The notes under the pieces: model-generated | The model's input: only the letters and a program-made list of their open reading frames with translations | What the model was told of the DNA's origin: nothing | The model's database searches: none | Program-made: the position numbers and the translations under genes | In this document: positions 20,798 to 34,815 of the stretch, in pieces | How positions within the stretch are numbered: position 1 is the stretch's first letter | Layout: the number at the start of each line of letters is the position of its first letter | Assembly (NCBI RefSeq): GCF_965638725.1 | Contig: NC_134955.1 | Span: 5,624,316-5,688,315 of the forward strand | DNA length: 64,000 bases | Direction: 5' to 3' | Source of the DNA: Aptenodytes patagonicus | Lineage: Eukaryota > Chordata > Aves > Sphenisciformes > Spheniscidae

Positions 20798-23700
20798 GCA
20801 GTGTTTATTTTTAATGTGCTGTCAGCTTGTTTTTGAAAATTCCAAGAATTCGGAGAGAAGCTGAAGTATTAAAAGTTAAATGCCCGGAGACCCCCATGGA
20901 AAGAAGTATTCATACAGATTTCTGCGACTCATTGCAGGATATTTGGGTGCTGTATATAGATGTCCTGCACTTGTAACTTCACAAGTTTCCTAGATTATTG
21001 AAGAAAGCCGCCATCTTCCACTTGATAATCACATCGTGTAACTGTCGTTTCTGTCTTCGTGCATCGTCTTGAGAATGAATTACCGAGGAAAACCTGTACT
21101 AGGCTCTGCATACATTGTAGGCGACGCATGTGGACCGAGATGGCACGAGTGTGTGACAGCCCATGAGGGAATTTAGCTTTGCAAATTCCTTACATTAGAA
21201 GACCACAGTTCAGTGAAAAAGTCTCGGCACTTTCATCTTCCTTTAGGTACGGTACAAACAGTGTGTTAACAGGCGTTCATTTTCAGCCAGGCTGCTTTTC
21301 CCTTCATTTTCTGGATACAGTTTTTAGTCTTGCAATGCCAGGACCTGAGGTGACTTCTCAAGTTCTCCGTCAGTCACACACGCAGCTTTCACACGCAGCG
21401 CGAGTGGTTCACACGCGTGCATTTAAATAGCTTTGAGCGCATATACGGGAAAATATGGCAGAGCTAAAGCTTTTCAGAGGGACTGGGAAAGTCTTACTGT
21501 TCATAGATACCCCTACATATTTTAATCTTTCTTAAAACTCACTTGTGGCACCAGTGTAGGGCTTTGGATTAAGTCAGAGAATCTGGATTCAATTTTATGA
21601 CGTGCTCTCAACAGACAGCATTAGCATGTTCTCTCTCCTGTTATACCACGTTATCAGAACTTCCCTGGGAACAGGGTCACCTGCCAGACTTGGCAGGTCA
21701 CTTCCTTTGTAACTTTGACATGATAAATTGAGAGCTGCAATAGCAGTAATCAAATGAAAGAAATGTATGAGATGAATGAAACAATATCTTGTCTATATTA
21801 AAAAAAGAAAAAAGACAAAACAAGCACTGTGCAATTATGTATTATGCTACTACCGCTGTGCTGGTTACTGAGGTGGCATAGGTTACTTAATTAGCTATCA
21901 AAAGGAAAAATAAAGCATTAAGAAAGTTGGAGAAGAAAGTGGTAGCAAAAGGAAAGTGAGAAAGGAGGGGGAAAAAAGACAGACAAAGGAAGGCGCTGTT
22001 GCTACGCAGGGTATAGGGGAAACTTATGAACGTGTTAAAAGTGTTCAGGTGCATCCAAGCTCTGCTCTTGGAGGTTAAACCTTGCCTCCGTTGAGGCCTG
22101 TGGTAAATGGGTAGTGAAGTTCCATTGGGGGTACAATTTGATCCAAAGGCATCTTACATATTTTATAAGAAAGAGTAGCATGGTAACTTGTGAAGACATT
22201 CACAACTCCTAGAACATACCTGGCTCTCCCCATGATCAGAAATTGCAGCTACCCTTCAGAAGTCTTAATTCCTTCATTTATCTTGTGCAGTAAATGAAGA
22301 GGTGCACCGAAATTTTGGTGGTTGTACTTTTTGCATTAGAAAAATAGGTAAGGCATCGAATTTGCTCAGTGTCTTCGTCTACCCGCATTAAAGGCTCTTT
22401 CTAAAAATAAGTCTGTGTTTATTCCATGCAAAAAAATGGTAGGGAGCACTGAAATAGAAGAAATGTTTTGAACGTGTATCTCAATCAAACTGGTGTAAAA
22501 TACATTGTCTTACAGGAGTAGAAAAATATGTAACCCATTGACTAGCAGATCAGTGGAAAAGAACGGCAAGATGTGGAAGAAACGATATCCCAACATCTGA
22601 AGTCTGCACATTTCATGTCTGTTTCAGATGTGTGGGCTCTGCCACAAATAAAATCTTGTCTAATGTTCCTCAAAACGGTCAAAATTAAAAGAAAACCAGT
22701 GTTTCTGAAAATAACGTCTTAAACGTGGCACTGAAAATACACTGAGGTCAGCACAACCGTACCAACGGCAGCTGCTGCAATCTGAGAGCCCAGCTCGTAA
22801 CTGGAAGGAGATTTGGAACGACGCATGGCGGAGAGACGCGGGGGATGGGGTCGGGGTTCCTAACGTCTGGTGCGGCAAGGAGAGTGTACCAAGAGAGGGC
22901 AAAGGCAGCCCTCCCAAAGGACTCATTTAGACATGAAAAGCTTTCCTTCCCTAAACAGCTGGAAAGAAATAAAGGGAAAAAAAATGATGGGCATTACCAT
23001 ATGAATGATAACAAAATAATTTCCAGAATATTTGAATTACTTTGTAACCTCATTAAGCCACAGCTACTATTTCTTGTCTGCCTGCGTGCTCAGGGTGGTC
23101 ACAACAACTCTGCGGTATAGTCTTGGCATCCTTAAAAAGGGATAGCTAAATTAAGTCTTGTTCTGATTTTAAATAATCCGTTGTCTCTACCCAACACTTA
23201 CATCATTCAGATGCAGCTCAGGAAGTTTTTTTTATGTAAGCATGTGTACCGAGAAATCTGCTGGGAGATGAGTAGGATGTGAAATTCAGCAGCCGTATCA
23301 ATTTTTGGAAGGCGCATATGCACATTCCCCTGCAATAATTAGTGACTATGCTTTCTCAGTCAGAAATGAGTCAGTCTGAAACATTTAGTAAGGGTATGAT
23401 TCTTTCTAATTCTTTTTTCAACTCCTCAACAAACCGGTGCTGTTAGCTAGTCAGAAGCACATTTGTATTTAAACTACTGACCGACCTAGCTTTGTCCTTG
23501 GGTGTTCTAAACATCCAACGCTCTTCAGCATTTCAGTTTTGGTACAGAAAGATGTAGGGGACATCATAACTACTTCTGTAGTCAAGAGGCATTACATAAA
23601 CGGGGGGGTTTGTTATGTTGTCCCTTCCTTACCACAGTAGGTTTGAAATGCTTGACGTTGCTAGTATATCTGAACCATACCATCCTCAGCAATGAAAAAC

Positions 23701-26700
23701 CATGGTGGAGAAGTTCTGTCTCTGATGGCCCCTAGTTCCAGGCGTCTCCCATGCTGATGGCTTTTACTCATTTGCCTCAACTAGCGCTTGGTGCAATAGA
23801 AAAGGAAGCCAATGTTCAAGAAGCATGGGCTGCGTGCTCACTGGCTCTTTTAATATGTTTTCAAAAAGGAATAAAAATACTCCAGACGGAAGGTTTTAGC
23901 AAGCAAAACTGATGGGAAGGCTGGATTCTCTGCCATGTTACAACCTCATCACAACAGACAGTTTTGCTGTCGGATTCTCTTGAATAAACATTTCTGTTGA
24001 CATTAGCCCATTAGTAGAGTGTCAGCAAACAGTAATGCTACAGTTAATCCTGTTTTCTGCTTGTGGCATCTATCTTCTTCAGATAAAATCCTGGCTCCGT
24101 CTATACTGACGGAAATTGTACTACTATTTTCAGACGTGGCCAAGATTGCAACATTTCTCTAACAAAGATCCCGGTAAAAAAAAAACCAGCTGAAATAGGT
24201 GGGCCAAGAGATTTCCATACAGCTCACCATATAATGGCAATCCGTTAATTTTAAGGTGTCTAGACTTCACGCTGCTCTAAGCAAGCTGCTGGCGCATTGC
24301 AATCAGGAAGGATTCCCTGCTTTCCCCTTTCACACAGGATTGCCTCTGTGTCATGACAGCTTTTTTGGCTTCCTCAGAAGCAGTACAGGAGACAATGCGG
24401 CAGTAGTACCAAACACCGAATCCTAGGTGCCAGGTCACACTTCCACTCATCTGCTAACAGAGGCTTCCTGGCATGGATTTTGGTTTCTCAGCTAGAAGCG
24501 AGATTCATGTGCCCCCAGAGCATCCTCCCAGGATGCTGCAGAGTGTGAAGGGGCACATGTCAGGCAATAGAGAATTGTGCTGGGGAGAAGGATACTCGTC
24601 TTGATGCCACATTGCAGGAACATTTCAAGAAATATTCCCTGTATATCAGCCAAGAACTCAAGGCACTCTGCGTCAATGATGGTTCCTGCCACTCCAACTC
24701 CACTGAAGCTGGTGTGGGTAGGTTCAGGCTGGAGAAACAACGAGCGATGATCCTGTGGGGTGTGTCAGGGGTGTTGCCTTGGCAAAAGACAAACACTCCA
24801 GGCCCCTACTTTTTTCTTTCTTTTTTTTTTTTTTTAAATGGGACAGTCTGATATATCACCATAAGTGTGTTGGTTTTTTTTCACAAAGATTTCTAAGTAG
24901 AAAAATCTCATGTTTTGAGTGAGGGAACAAGATCCTGTGTGTTTTATGGTAAGCAATAAGTGGCTCAATGCTTTTTCATTATATTTTTGTTGCTGTGCTC
25001 TCATGTGAAAATAGCAAATGATTCCGTGGCCACAACCAGCCTGTCACAATGACTCATGTTTTAATTAGAAGATGCCACAATATGCCAAGTCACCACGTAC
25101 CAATGAACGGCATTCAACTTTTTCATCCAATGAAAGTACTCTCTCTGGGATTGGTGAAAAGATTATGATCTCGTTAATGGGGTCACTACTGTGATTAGAG
25201 CTGAAGGAGGTGACATGGGTAGAGGGAATCAATGCAGAAAGAAACCTGCTTTGTACTTTTACTGTAAGTTCGAAGTGCTAGGGTTACCTGCTGAACGTGT
25301 GGAGGGAACTGAATTTAGCAAGGAACTATGAAGTCCTTATTCATGACTTTATCTTCAAAAGGCGGAGGGCAAATAAATGGAAGTATAAGGGCTCATGAAC
25401 TGGAGAAGACAGAAAAACTGAGGCACCAGACAGGCTTGAAGCCAGACCATGTAGAGAAACCGCTATGGAGACTTGTTAATATTCAGATGTGTAGAAGAAG
25501 CCTTTAAATGTAAATGCTAGTCTGTCAGCAAGTCTCCCCTGCCTGGGAGAGAGGAGCCAATTTTGTTAGCAGTTAATACAGGAACCGAAATGGGGCATCC
25601 GGGCGGTTGATTCTGCAGGGAAGGGAAAAACAGGCTTTCCTCTGCTTTTGCACCTGGAAGAAATTAAACGCAAAGAAAACATTTGGAGCATTTGCTTCAC
25701 TTTCAGTACTAGGATAAACTCTGCTTCAGATGTCTATCCAGCATAACCAGACACCTCCCTGTGCACTGAGGAGCCTCCCCTTCTCCTGCGCACACACCAC
25801 TCACTCAGCAGTGATTTATTCGTGCATCTGTCATTGCAGGGACCTGACTCATTCCTGGGCACAAAGACAGTCACAGGAGCAAGCGCTTTTCCAAAGAGCT
25901 CAGGGTGTCCGATGAGAATGGGGCAAATGCTGAACAAGGTAACTTCAGTCTCTTTTGTGGAGAGAACAATTACAACTTCCTATAAGGCTACCTTGGCGAG
26001 TTTCTTCATTCTGCAATAAATGCCAATTATTTGGCACACAAATGCACAAAATTCTCAGTCATTCTGAAACTTTATCATTAAACCGCTATCCTGCAAAAGG
26101 GTTGATATTATAAGAAAAGCAAGTGATACGGGATCACTCTCTTCAAAGAACATGTTCCTTGTCGCTTTTTAAAGCATGCTGGAACCTGGAGGTGTTCTGA
26201 TAGGGGCAGTCCAAAGCAGTAGGTAGGAATTTCTCTGTCCATTTTAATGCCTTTGATCAGCCCATAGTGATTTGTCAGTAAAATGTCAAACACCTGAAAA
26301 ATGAAGACAGTCCCACCATAAATCTCTTCTCAGAACTGGCAGTAATGGTACAGGCAATCACAAGATGTTCACGTTAACTGTAACGCAGAGAGGAGACGTC
26401 TGTCATGCAAAGTGGAAACATCGTGCTTTATGTCTCTGCATTTGGACAGAAAACAGAAACAGATTTTTGTGGAAATGCAGATGCCATCTTGGACACTCTT
26501 CACAGGCCCCTCCTTCCAGGGACTTTTTCTTCATCCCATCTGTGGGGCTGACTGAACATCTGTGTTATCTGGATTTTCATCTTCCAGGGGAAATGCTGGA
26601 CTAGGAAAGCATGATTTTCCCTTGCAGCCTGGTCTTAGCTGAACCCATGCGGCTGCGAACCCTTCCCTTTCTGATTGTCTGCCATTTGAGCCAGCTGCAC

Positions 26701-28780
26701 TGTATCTTTCGAGATTTTTTTTTGCAGATAACCAGGACGGTTCACCATGTTTGCTACTACAGTAACATCTATTTTGTCACATGTCGGATCGTGGATCACT
26801 ATTTGGCCCTGATGCATCCACTGGAATCCTTGAGGGTGTTAAACAGTGGTGGGTTCTGATTTGCCTCCCCATATGGACAATGACTACCCTGACCAGTGCG
26901 CCAGTCACGTCCGTTGTCAGTGCTCAGATGTCTCCAAACACCACCGCTATTTGTTGCTTCTATGTAGTGTCCAGCTTCACCTCTCCAGCACTCCCCCTTT
27001 CCTTGAGCTGTGCAGTTTCAGGCTGCTTACCGCCCTTCGTTGGCATTTGCTACTCTTAACTGCAGCAGCACCAGGATGCTCACAAATGGAGCCCTCCTTT
27101 CCTTTTCTTAACAGGAATAAACTCACCAAACTTAGGTATTCCACTCTGATCATTTTTGCCTTCCTTTGTTTTCCTTAACCCTCGTGAAGAAAAACTTGCA
27201 TCTTTTTGAGAGCATGGTGGCCCCACTGCCAGGAAACCCGTTGGGTGGGTGGTTACTTTCTGAAGACGGCAGCGTGCAGCCTAAATACTTGCATCAATCC
27301 TTTCTTCTGCTTCTTAGCTGGTGGGGATTTTTGAGAACAGGTTGCTACCCGAGTAGCCTCCTCATTTTGTAACAGCACAATTCAGAAAGTCAGCAGCAGA
27401 GGGCATCTGTATAACCAGTGAAACTCCAGCCTCCCACAACATTAGCTGAAGAAATTAAAACTTTTCTGCCATTGAAATCAATAGCAAAGCCCCATGGACT
27501 TCCCAAGATGGGATTACACCATCTATGTAGGAAACATACTGACACTCATGCTTATATTCTAACTACTAATTTGGGCAACTTCAGGGATCATGCAAAACGG
27601 CTTCAGGCGCCGCAATTGTCAATCTCCAACCCTGACTATTCTGTGGTTTTGAACAAAGTGAAGTAGGCAATGAACAGAGCTGGCAGAGAAACTAAAACCC
27701 TGACAAAAATTACGCTTTCAAAATTGTCTTTTTGAAGGCTCACAACTGATCTCTTCATCAAGATTTGTTCGTTTATTTCTTTTCTTGCCTCAATACATCC
27801 CATGTACTATTAAAAATGCCAGTGAAATAAGTTAGCACATTTTGACCCACCATTTTTGGCAAATAAATTAAATTTGTCCCTTATTTTTATTTCCTGGCTG
27901 TTAACCCGATTTTTCTAAAATAGGATTTTTCATGAAAAACAAACTTCTATGTGGAGAGTTTTTAAACTGAAAAAGCTTGAAATCATACAAAATTTTCTAA
28001 ACGGTTGTTAAGTATGCTTTTGGGAATATTTTAAAATATTAAGAACAGAAGTTTTCATTATTTTTGGTTATCATCAAAAGCAAAAAGTTTTCCACTTCTT
28101 GCAATTCTCAATCTTCCATCTTGTTCCGCAAGACCGAGTTACCAATTCCCACATTCAAGTTGCATTTCAGCTACTTGCATTTGCGGGCTGCCATGTGACC
28201 ATAATATCAGACAGATCATATATCATTAGTAGCCTATTCATATTAGCTGGAGAACTATTCTCAGGCCAATTCAGTCCTAAAGAATAAATTAAAAAATGCT
28301 GTGCAGTATCAGGTTTTTGAACGTAATCAAGAAGAAAAAAACTCTTGCACATGCTCGGTTTACTCAGTCTTCCCTCCTGATGCACAGAGAACTAAGAACA
28401 ACTGAGCCTGATTTCTCTACTAGCAGAAAAACTGATGAAGTTACACTTTGGTCAAGTATTTGTTAAGGGTATCAGAATTGGGCATAAATGTTTAGCAACA
28501 TGATCAACTGTTGAGAATTATTTTAATTTTGAAAGTGATCTTTTTCTATTTATGTCCCTCTAACCTTTTGTGAAATAACAAGGATTAAAGTAAGAAAAGG
28601 CTTGGAGTAGAGAGTGATTCAGCTGTCCTGTACGTTTGCCATCCCACTTCTGCTGATAAAGAGACATTCATTCATAGACTGGGAACCACTGGATCCATAA
28701 ATTGCTTTTTACCCTACTACAGGGAAATGGGGTAGATGAGGCATGGGATGATGAGGCATAGAGTATTCTGGAAAAAAGGA

Positions 28781-28829
28781 ATATATATGTGAAACAGAAA
28801 CCCCACATGTGAAACTATATATGTGAAAC
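28781..28829. repeat. Small imperfect repeat, ATGTGAAAC word x3
   Basis: ATATGTGAAAC-like words end at 28795, 28815 and 28829, followed by a C8 run. Confidence 0.7.
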
Positions 28830-31800
28830 TTCCCCCCCCACAAAAGGCCTGGTTATGGTCTACTTTCGGGCTGATAACCTGCCTGTGGTATGGGAAAGCA
28901 ATTCCAGAACGTGAATCGTTGTGAGATTTCCTGCAAAAATGCTAGCACTCGTGAGAAAGTTCTATTGTATTTAAGGACATATTCCTTGAGATTGAGTTTG
29001 AGTAGAGAAACTTGGGCTGTTTTTTACACCATCTGACCTCCCCCGTGCTCCACATGGACTTAGGAGAGAATCCTGCTCTCTCTTTCCCTCACTGGTCATA
29101 TTTTCCCATCTCCTTCAAGCTGTATGATTGGTCACCCATCCTTTTAGTGAAGAAGGATTAATGAGGATCATTTTGAAGTCTATTAGAAGTGCTGGAGAGT
29201 ATAGGGCAGCTTTTGAAAGACAAGCAATCGATTTATGAAGCCTTCTGGAGAACACTAGTCAAGGTACAAGACACGAGCAGAGTAAAGATGCCCATGTAGA
29301 CCGGGAAAGCATGTGCTGCACGAAGCCCTTAGGTGTAATGTTAACCAGATGCAAAAGTACCTCTCAGTGATTTATGATGTGCACTGATGATGGAGCACGC
29401 ACCATTCAGAGAGTGATTAATATTCTTGTCATAAATGGAAAGAAATGGGCAGCCTGCCAAGTAAATTTGTCTGTGAAAGTAGAAGACCAACTCAATTCAC
29501 CAAGAGTAACTCAGTAATATGAGACTGATTGAACTCATGGATTCAATGGAGATTTTTATTTAAGATAAGCGACCTCCGGGGAAAGGTGTTTCCATGAGCC
29601 ATGGGGGCCTCATAGTAAAGGAGAATTTGGAAGTGAAGAAGACGTGACTGACAGAATCGATTTTTAAGGACTACTTGCTTTCCAGCCATTCAGTTAGAGG
29701 ATATGTAGTTATTTCAGAGCTTTGATTATTATATGATTATTCCTAACAGAAAGTAAAAAAAGCATAAACCCTGTTGTTCCAAAGGCCACAAAGGCTAGCC
29801 TTTGTAATGCTTCTGATGCGTTCAGCCCTTCAGAAAGCAGAAGACACCCAGAAAAAAAGGAATATATAACAACATGTTAAGTGTGAATGAATTGGCAGTC
29901 TCTGGCCAATTACTGGACACATGCATCCCTCCAAAACAAAACAAAATAAAACAAAAATAGGTACAACCAGTACCTTCCTCACTGAGTTAAAAGTCAGTCT
30001 ATCATGATAAGGGGAAAAAATAATCTGCACAGAAAACATATGGCATGATTCAGATCACTGTAAGAAAATTTAGATCCTTTGCTCTGGAAATAGCCCCAGT
30101 GATTCTACTGGAGTTATATACAAAGTAAGACCTACAGTTTGGAACTGTAGGGAAATATTAAGTGAGAGAGAACAAGAAAACAAACAGCTAAATTTAACAA
30201 GTTACGTGTTGCAGAAATTAATTACCTAGCTGCAGCCCCCAGGGTGTGATCTCAGGACATCTGGCAAACAGCAATAGAACTGTGCTCGTAGCCTACCTTT
30301 GCTTACGTATTTATACACATCTCGGTCTTGATCTTTGCTTGGCTGTAGCGTAATGCATATTTTTCATGGATAAAGCAGGCTTAATATCTAAGAAATACTT
30401 ATTCCTCAAAAGGGCTTTAGAACAACCAAATGGTAAGAAAATTTTTGAGGAACCGGCATCACTTCTGAAAGGAGAGCATAGAGGATGTGAAACTGTGTAT
30501 GGAAGGGTTCTCAGCTAAAGATAGACCACTGGTAAAATGCAATGTGCACATTAAAGTTAGTTCCATACAGAAGGCCAAATCCTGAATTCCTTTCCTGGTA
30601 TTCTGCAGAGACACACCTCCTGCTGAGTTAGGTAGGAATACAGCCCAAGCAGAGACTTTGACATTTGTCTTTTTCCCCCTTTAAATTGTTATTTTCTAAC
30701 AGATTGAGAAGTTTCTGTAGCGCTAAAACAGAGAATAAGTAGCATCGCCTTATAAGAGCTTTCTGTCTACACTTTAGTGTTTGGCTTTGGCAAACAGAGT
30801 GGGATTCATAGATCACGCACCACAGCATACAGAGATAGCACTAATGGTAATACTGATCACTTCTCCAGCTGTGAGAAACAAAGCCGGTTAAGAACTGCCC
30901 ATTAAACAGTGCCCTTTGGGTAGAAAAGGGAAGCAGCCAGAAAATCTTTGCCACAAGTGGAGCCAGCAAGTGCCTCAAGTACAGAACGAGTTGTAATAAT
31001 CAGACATAACGCAGTAAAAGTCCATGGTGAAGGCCCAGTAGATGTCAGCTGTTAAGCTGAGGGCTGTTGGGCTGAAAATCAAAAGACAGATAAGCTTCTC
31101 CTGGCTTTCACGATGCAAATGCCAACTTAAGAGACAGACAAGCAAACCCTGAGCCTGGTAGGGGCTGAAAGTTGAGCATAAGTCTTTTGAACTGTTTGAA
31201 CTTCCAAGTCTTGTAATAGACCACTAAATATGCAATTAAAATTCACCTCCCCTGTAGGAGAAGCCCTGGCATAGCTAAAGACATCAGAAATGGTCATACA
31301 GAGACTGAGTCACACAAGAATTGATGGGTTCAGTTTGACCCAGGTGGAACTGAATAAGCCAGAGGCATTCCTTGAAACATCTGAATTTCTGGCTAACTAC
31401 ACCCAGAGGAACCTGGGAAGGAAGAGGAAGGACAGACTTGGAAGTGAATCAGAACCATGCTGTTAAATGTGTGGATGTGCCTGTCCTTAATCTGGTATAT
31501 CTATATATAAAATTAAGGTGCTAAATAAGGGTCCAGAAGCACTCCACCCATTTCAGTTTGTGCCTGTAGAGCCTAATCATGCCAGAGCAGTGCCATTGTA
31601 GCGTAGCTGTCAAAGCTAATATCACCCCATGGCACTACACAACGTGTTTGGAGCCACAGCTTCCATCAGTGAAATCAAGTAGTTAATCCACCAGCTCTGT
31701 GATGATTTATTTATAACAAACAATAAGAAAAAATAGATATAAAATATTTACTCTTAAACACCAGATTATAAAATGAAACGCACATGAAGCCTAAGCTTGA

Positions 31801-34800
31801 GGGTGTTCCCTGTGACATTTAGAAAAGGGATCTGAACTGAGAACTTGATATTTTTGGTTACACTTAGAGATCACAGATATTTTGAAATGGATGGGTTGAG
31901 TGCTTTGGCCTGAAGCTAGCTATGTGATACCCCGATCTTCCTCCCTGCTCTGTGGAACACAATGTAATCACCATTGAGCTCATTAGCAGTGCCCTAAAAT
32001 AAAGCAGAGGTTTTCCTGTTGTCTTGAATTATGTGCTGCTCTAATGTTTCCAGGGGATGAGGAACATCTTACGTATTCAATAAACGAACAGGAATAGCGG
32101 TTCTGTGCTCAGATTCCCTCAAAACATTTTAGTCGTTGGTTTTCCTTTGTATCTTGTGGTAAGAAAAAGAACATTTGGAATTTTCTGCCTTCATACCCAT
32201 AGACATGTTCTCCAAAGAAGGTACCTAGCACTTCTGAAGTATTTATTTTATAAAAGAGGCGAGACCTTTGTGGTTTATAGAAAGCAGAGGAATTGTTTCT
32301 CAAAAGATAGAGTAATATCAAAGATAACCCCTGCTATTAATGAAACATGAGATCAACAAAAAACCCAACATCTAACGCTGATTGTTTCAGTCCAGTTTTC
32401 TAATGAAATGAGACTTACACATTTTTTTTTTGGTGTCCATTCCCCTTCATAATCCCTTTTGAAGCTATTTCGGTCAAATTTTCCAGGAGCATGAAATTGC
32501 CGGAGTTAAGAGTTCCCTACAATTTTCAGAAAAATAGTTTACCAACAGCAGTTTTGTGAAGAAATATAAAAGAGGCACGATGGGGGAGAGGGAAAAGGCA
32601 TGCTGATGACATGACAGGAACTAAGGATGGGGACAGGAAAGTATTAGGGAACGTGCAGGGGAGGACTGGAGTTCTCATAGATCCTGACCAGGGCCTGGTG
32701 TGGGGACGGGGCAATAGAAAACTAGGGTTACTGAAGACAGGAAGCCTCAGGGAGCCAGATACATTCATTCTGATGCTCATAGAACAAGCAATATTTGATT
32801 TTATATTATAACTAAAATGATGGGAAGCTTTTGATTAAAATACTAGTCATTTGAGGATATGCTGGCATTGCTAGCTTGGATTAGTGTTATCTGATGCAGA
32901 TGCAAACATATGACATAAGAAACCCCCCCAGATTCCTTATTTTGCTATTTTGGATCCAGACTGGAGACAATTCTATTAGACTGATTCCAAGAAAATTTAA
33001 GAGATGAAATGTGATTACATTCCCTCTTGAATTCCTGTGATGGTTGTCAGCTTGTCAAGAAATAAAACTAAAGAAGGAAATATGGGATGAATGGAACCCT
33101 CCCTTAGTGAAAAACATAGTTCGTTCTTGGGAAGGCATGAGAATCACTTTCTACAGACTCCCCTAACCCCAAACATCAACTAAAGACACATGCTTCCTCT
33201 CTGTTTATTTTTTGCTACAGTTATACACGCTGTCTCAATATCCTTCTACATAGAAAAGCTATGGTATAGCAGTTGAAAATACACAAGCGTCCTGAGATCA
33301 CTGGAACCTGTTCTGGTAGAGTCTAGTGGCAAAGGCAAAAATGTGTTGGCTGTCTGTATCACCAGCAAATTATACTTTGTGGATATAGACTACTCATTAC
33401 AGTTTTATGTATGTGCTTCTCCTTAGAGAAACCTCTTTACATGTAATAGAATCTCCATACATTCTTCCTACACAGCATTTTATGTATTTTGGTTTGATTT
33501 AGTCTACTGACAAATCAATATTTGTCCTAAAAAAGGATTATTCTCCCTCTTTCATAACCAAAAAAACTGAGGCATGGAAAAAATGAGTGACAAATTCAGG
33601 CTGTAATATCTATCCCAGACCCAACACTGTAGTCCAGGAGCCTGCCCACAAACTCAGATGTCAGTTCCCTGTTGTACTAAGCACAACTATTTTCCAAATA
33701 TCTATTATGAGAGGTGTTGGGTTGTTTTCCCCCACCAGGAGTAGTTTCCTGATCAAATGGTGTATCTGACGTTACTTTTGGTATCTCTTTAACAGTTCTC
33801 CTAGCAAATGATTGTCTATAATAGATTTAAGCCCTGTTCAAATCAGTGCGACCTGTGATCTGAATCAACAGAAATTCCTTCCCAAACTTCTCTTAATACA
33901 TTTTAAAATAATGTTAAGAGACAAGTCAACAGAAAAGAAAGGACTACTGCAGCCTTAGAAAATCTGGTTCTGATTTTCTAATTCCAGCAATAAAGAGGCA
34001 CCATAATACAGTCTTCAATTTGTACATTTCCCTCAAGTTTTTTCATGCAGTGAAAAAAGACCTGACTATCGCTAAGACCAAACTGACACTTGCGTAAAAG
34101 CCTTGCCTAAGCTGTTAAACAGTCCAATGATGGACATCTTGGAACAATAAAATAATGATTGATTAATCATATAAAAGATCATTAACCATCATATTAATAA
34201 AAGATAGGATAATATGCTGCAATCCTTGGCTAAATTTCATTGTGGGTAATTGCATCCCACTCACCAAGTGTTGCACAGCTTTCTCGTCTACGAAGAGAAT
34301 CGTTACTCCGGCTCACCCCCAGAGGTAGGAGCATTTCTGTCTGTGTAACATGACAGATGGCTTGAGGTCCTTCGGGATCCTTTACATTTAACTCATGGAG
34401 CAGCACAGGAATTCAAAGGAACAGATGTTCCTGTAATATCTGGGAAGAAGATAAGCATCCCCATTTACTTTCAAGATAAATATATTCAATACTGTCAAAT
34501 TTCTCCACAGATATACCAAAAAAAAGAGATATTTTTAATACGAATATCATTGCTTTCATGATTTAATTTTTTTAATCTAGTTGCTAATATTAAAAACAAA
34601 CTAGATTTTAGACAGGAAAGGGAGGACGGAGGAAATAAATAAATCTTTATGTAATCTAACGGGAAAATTTCCAGCCATGGCGTAGTCACATATGGTAACT
34701 GCAAATCACCTAGTCGTTTGGGGTTTTTTTTTTTCACAGTGAAATCTGCTATACTAGTAGAACATCAAAATTGCCTGCACTTCTAGTGCCTTAATGGCCT

Positions 34801-34803
34801 TTA

Positions 34804-34815
34804 CCACTAGAGGGC
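34804..34815 (+). promoter_or_regulatory. CTCF-like motif
   Basis: CCACTAGAGGGC matches the CTCF core (CCASYAGRKGGC) in forward orientation, about 4.6 kb upstream of the SLC17A6 CpG island. Motif match only. Confidence 0.5.

Larger units (their letters stand above)
17263..20815 (+). other. ANO5: ANO5 3' UTR (about 3.5 kb)
   Basis: Non-coding sequence from the stop codon to the last clear poly(A) signal. A UTR of several kb is in line with human ANO5. Contains U-rich stretches (for example 18340-18400). Minus-strand open frames at 17982-18230 and 18501-18929 show no family resemblance. The exact 3' end is inferred from motifs only. Confidence 0.7.
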
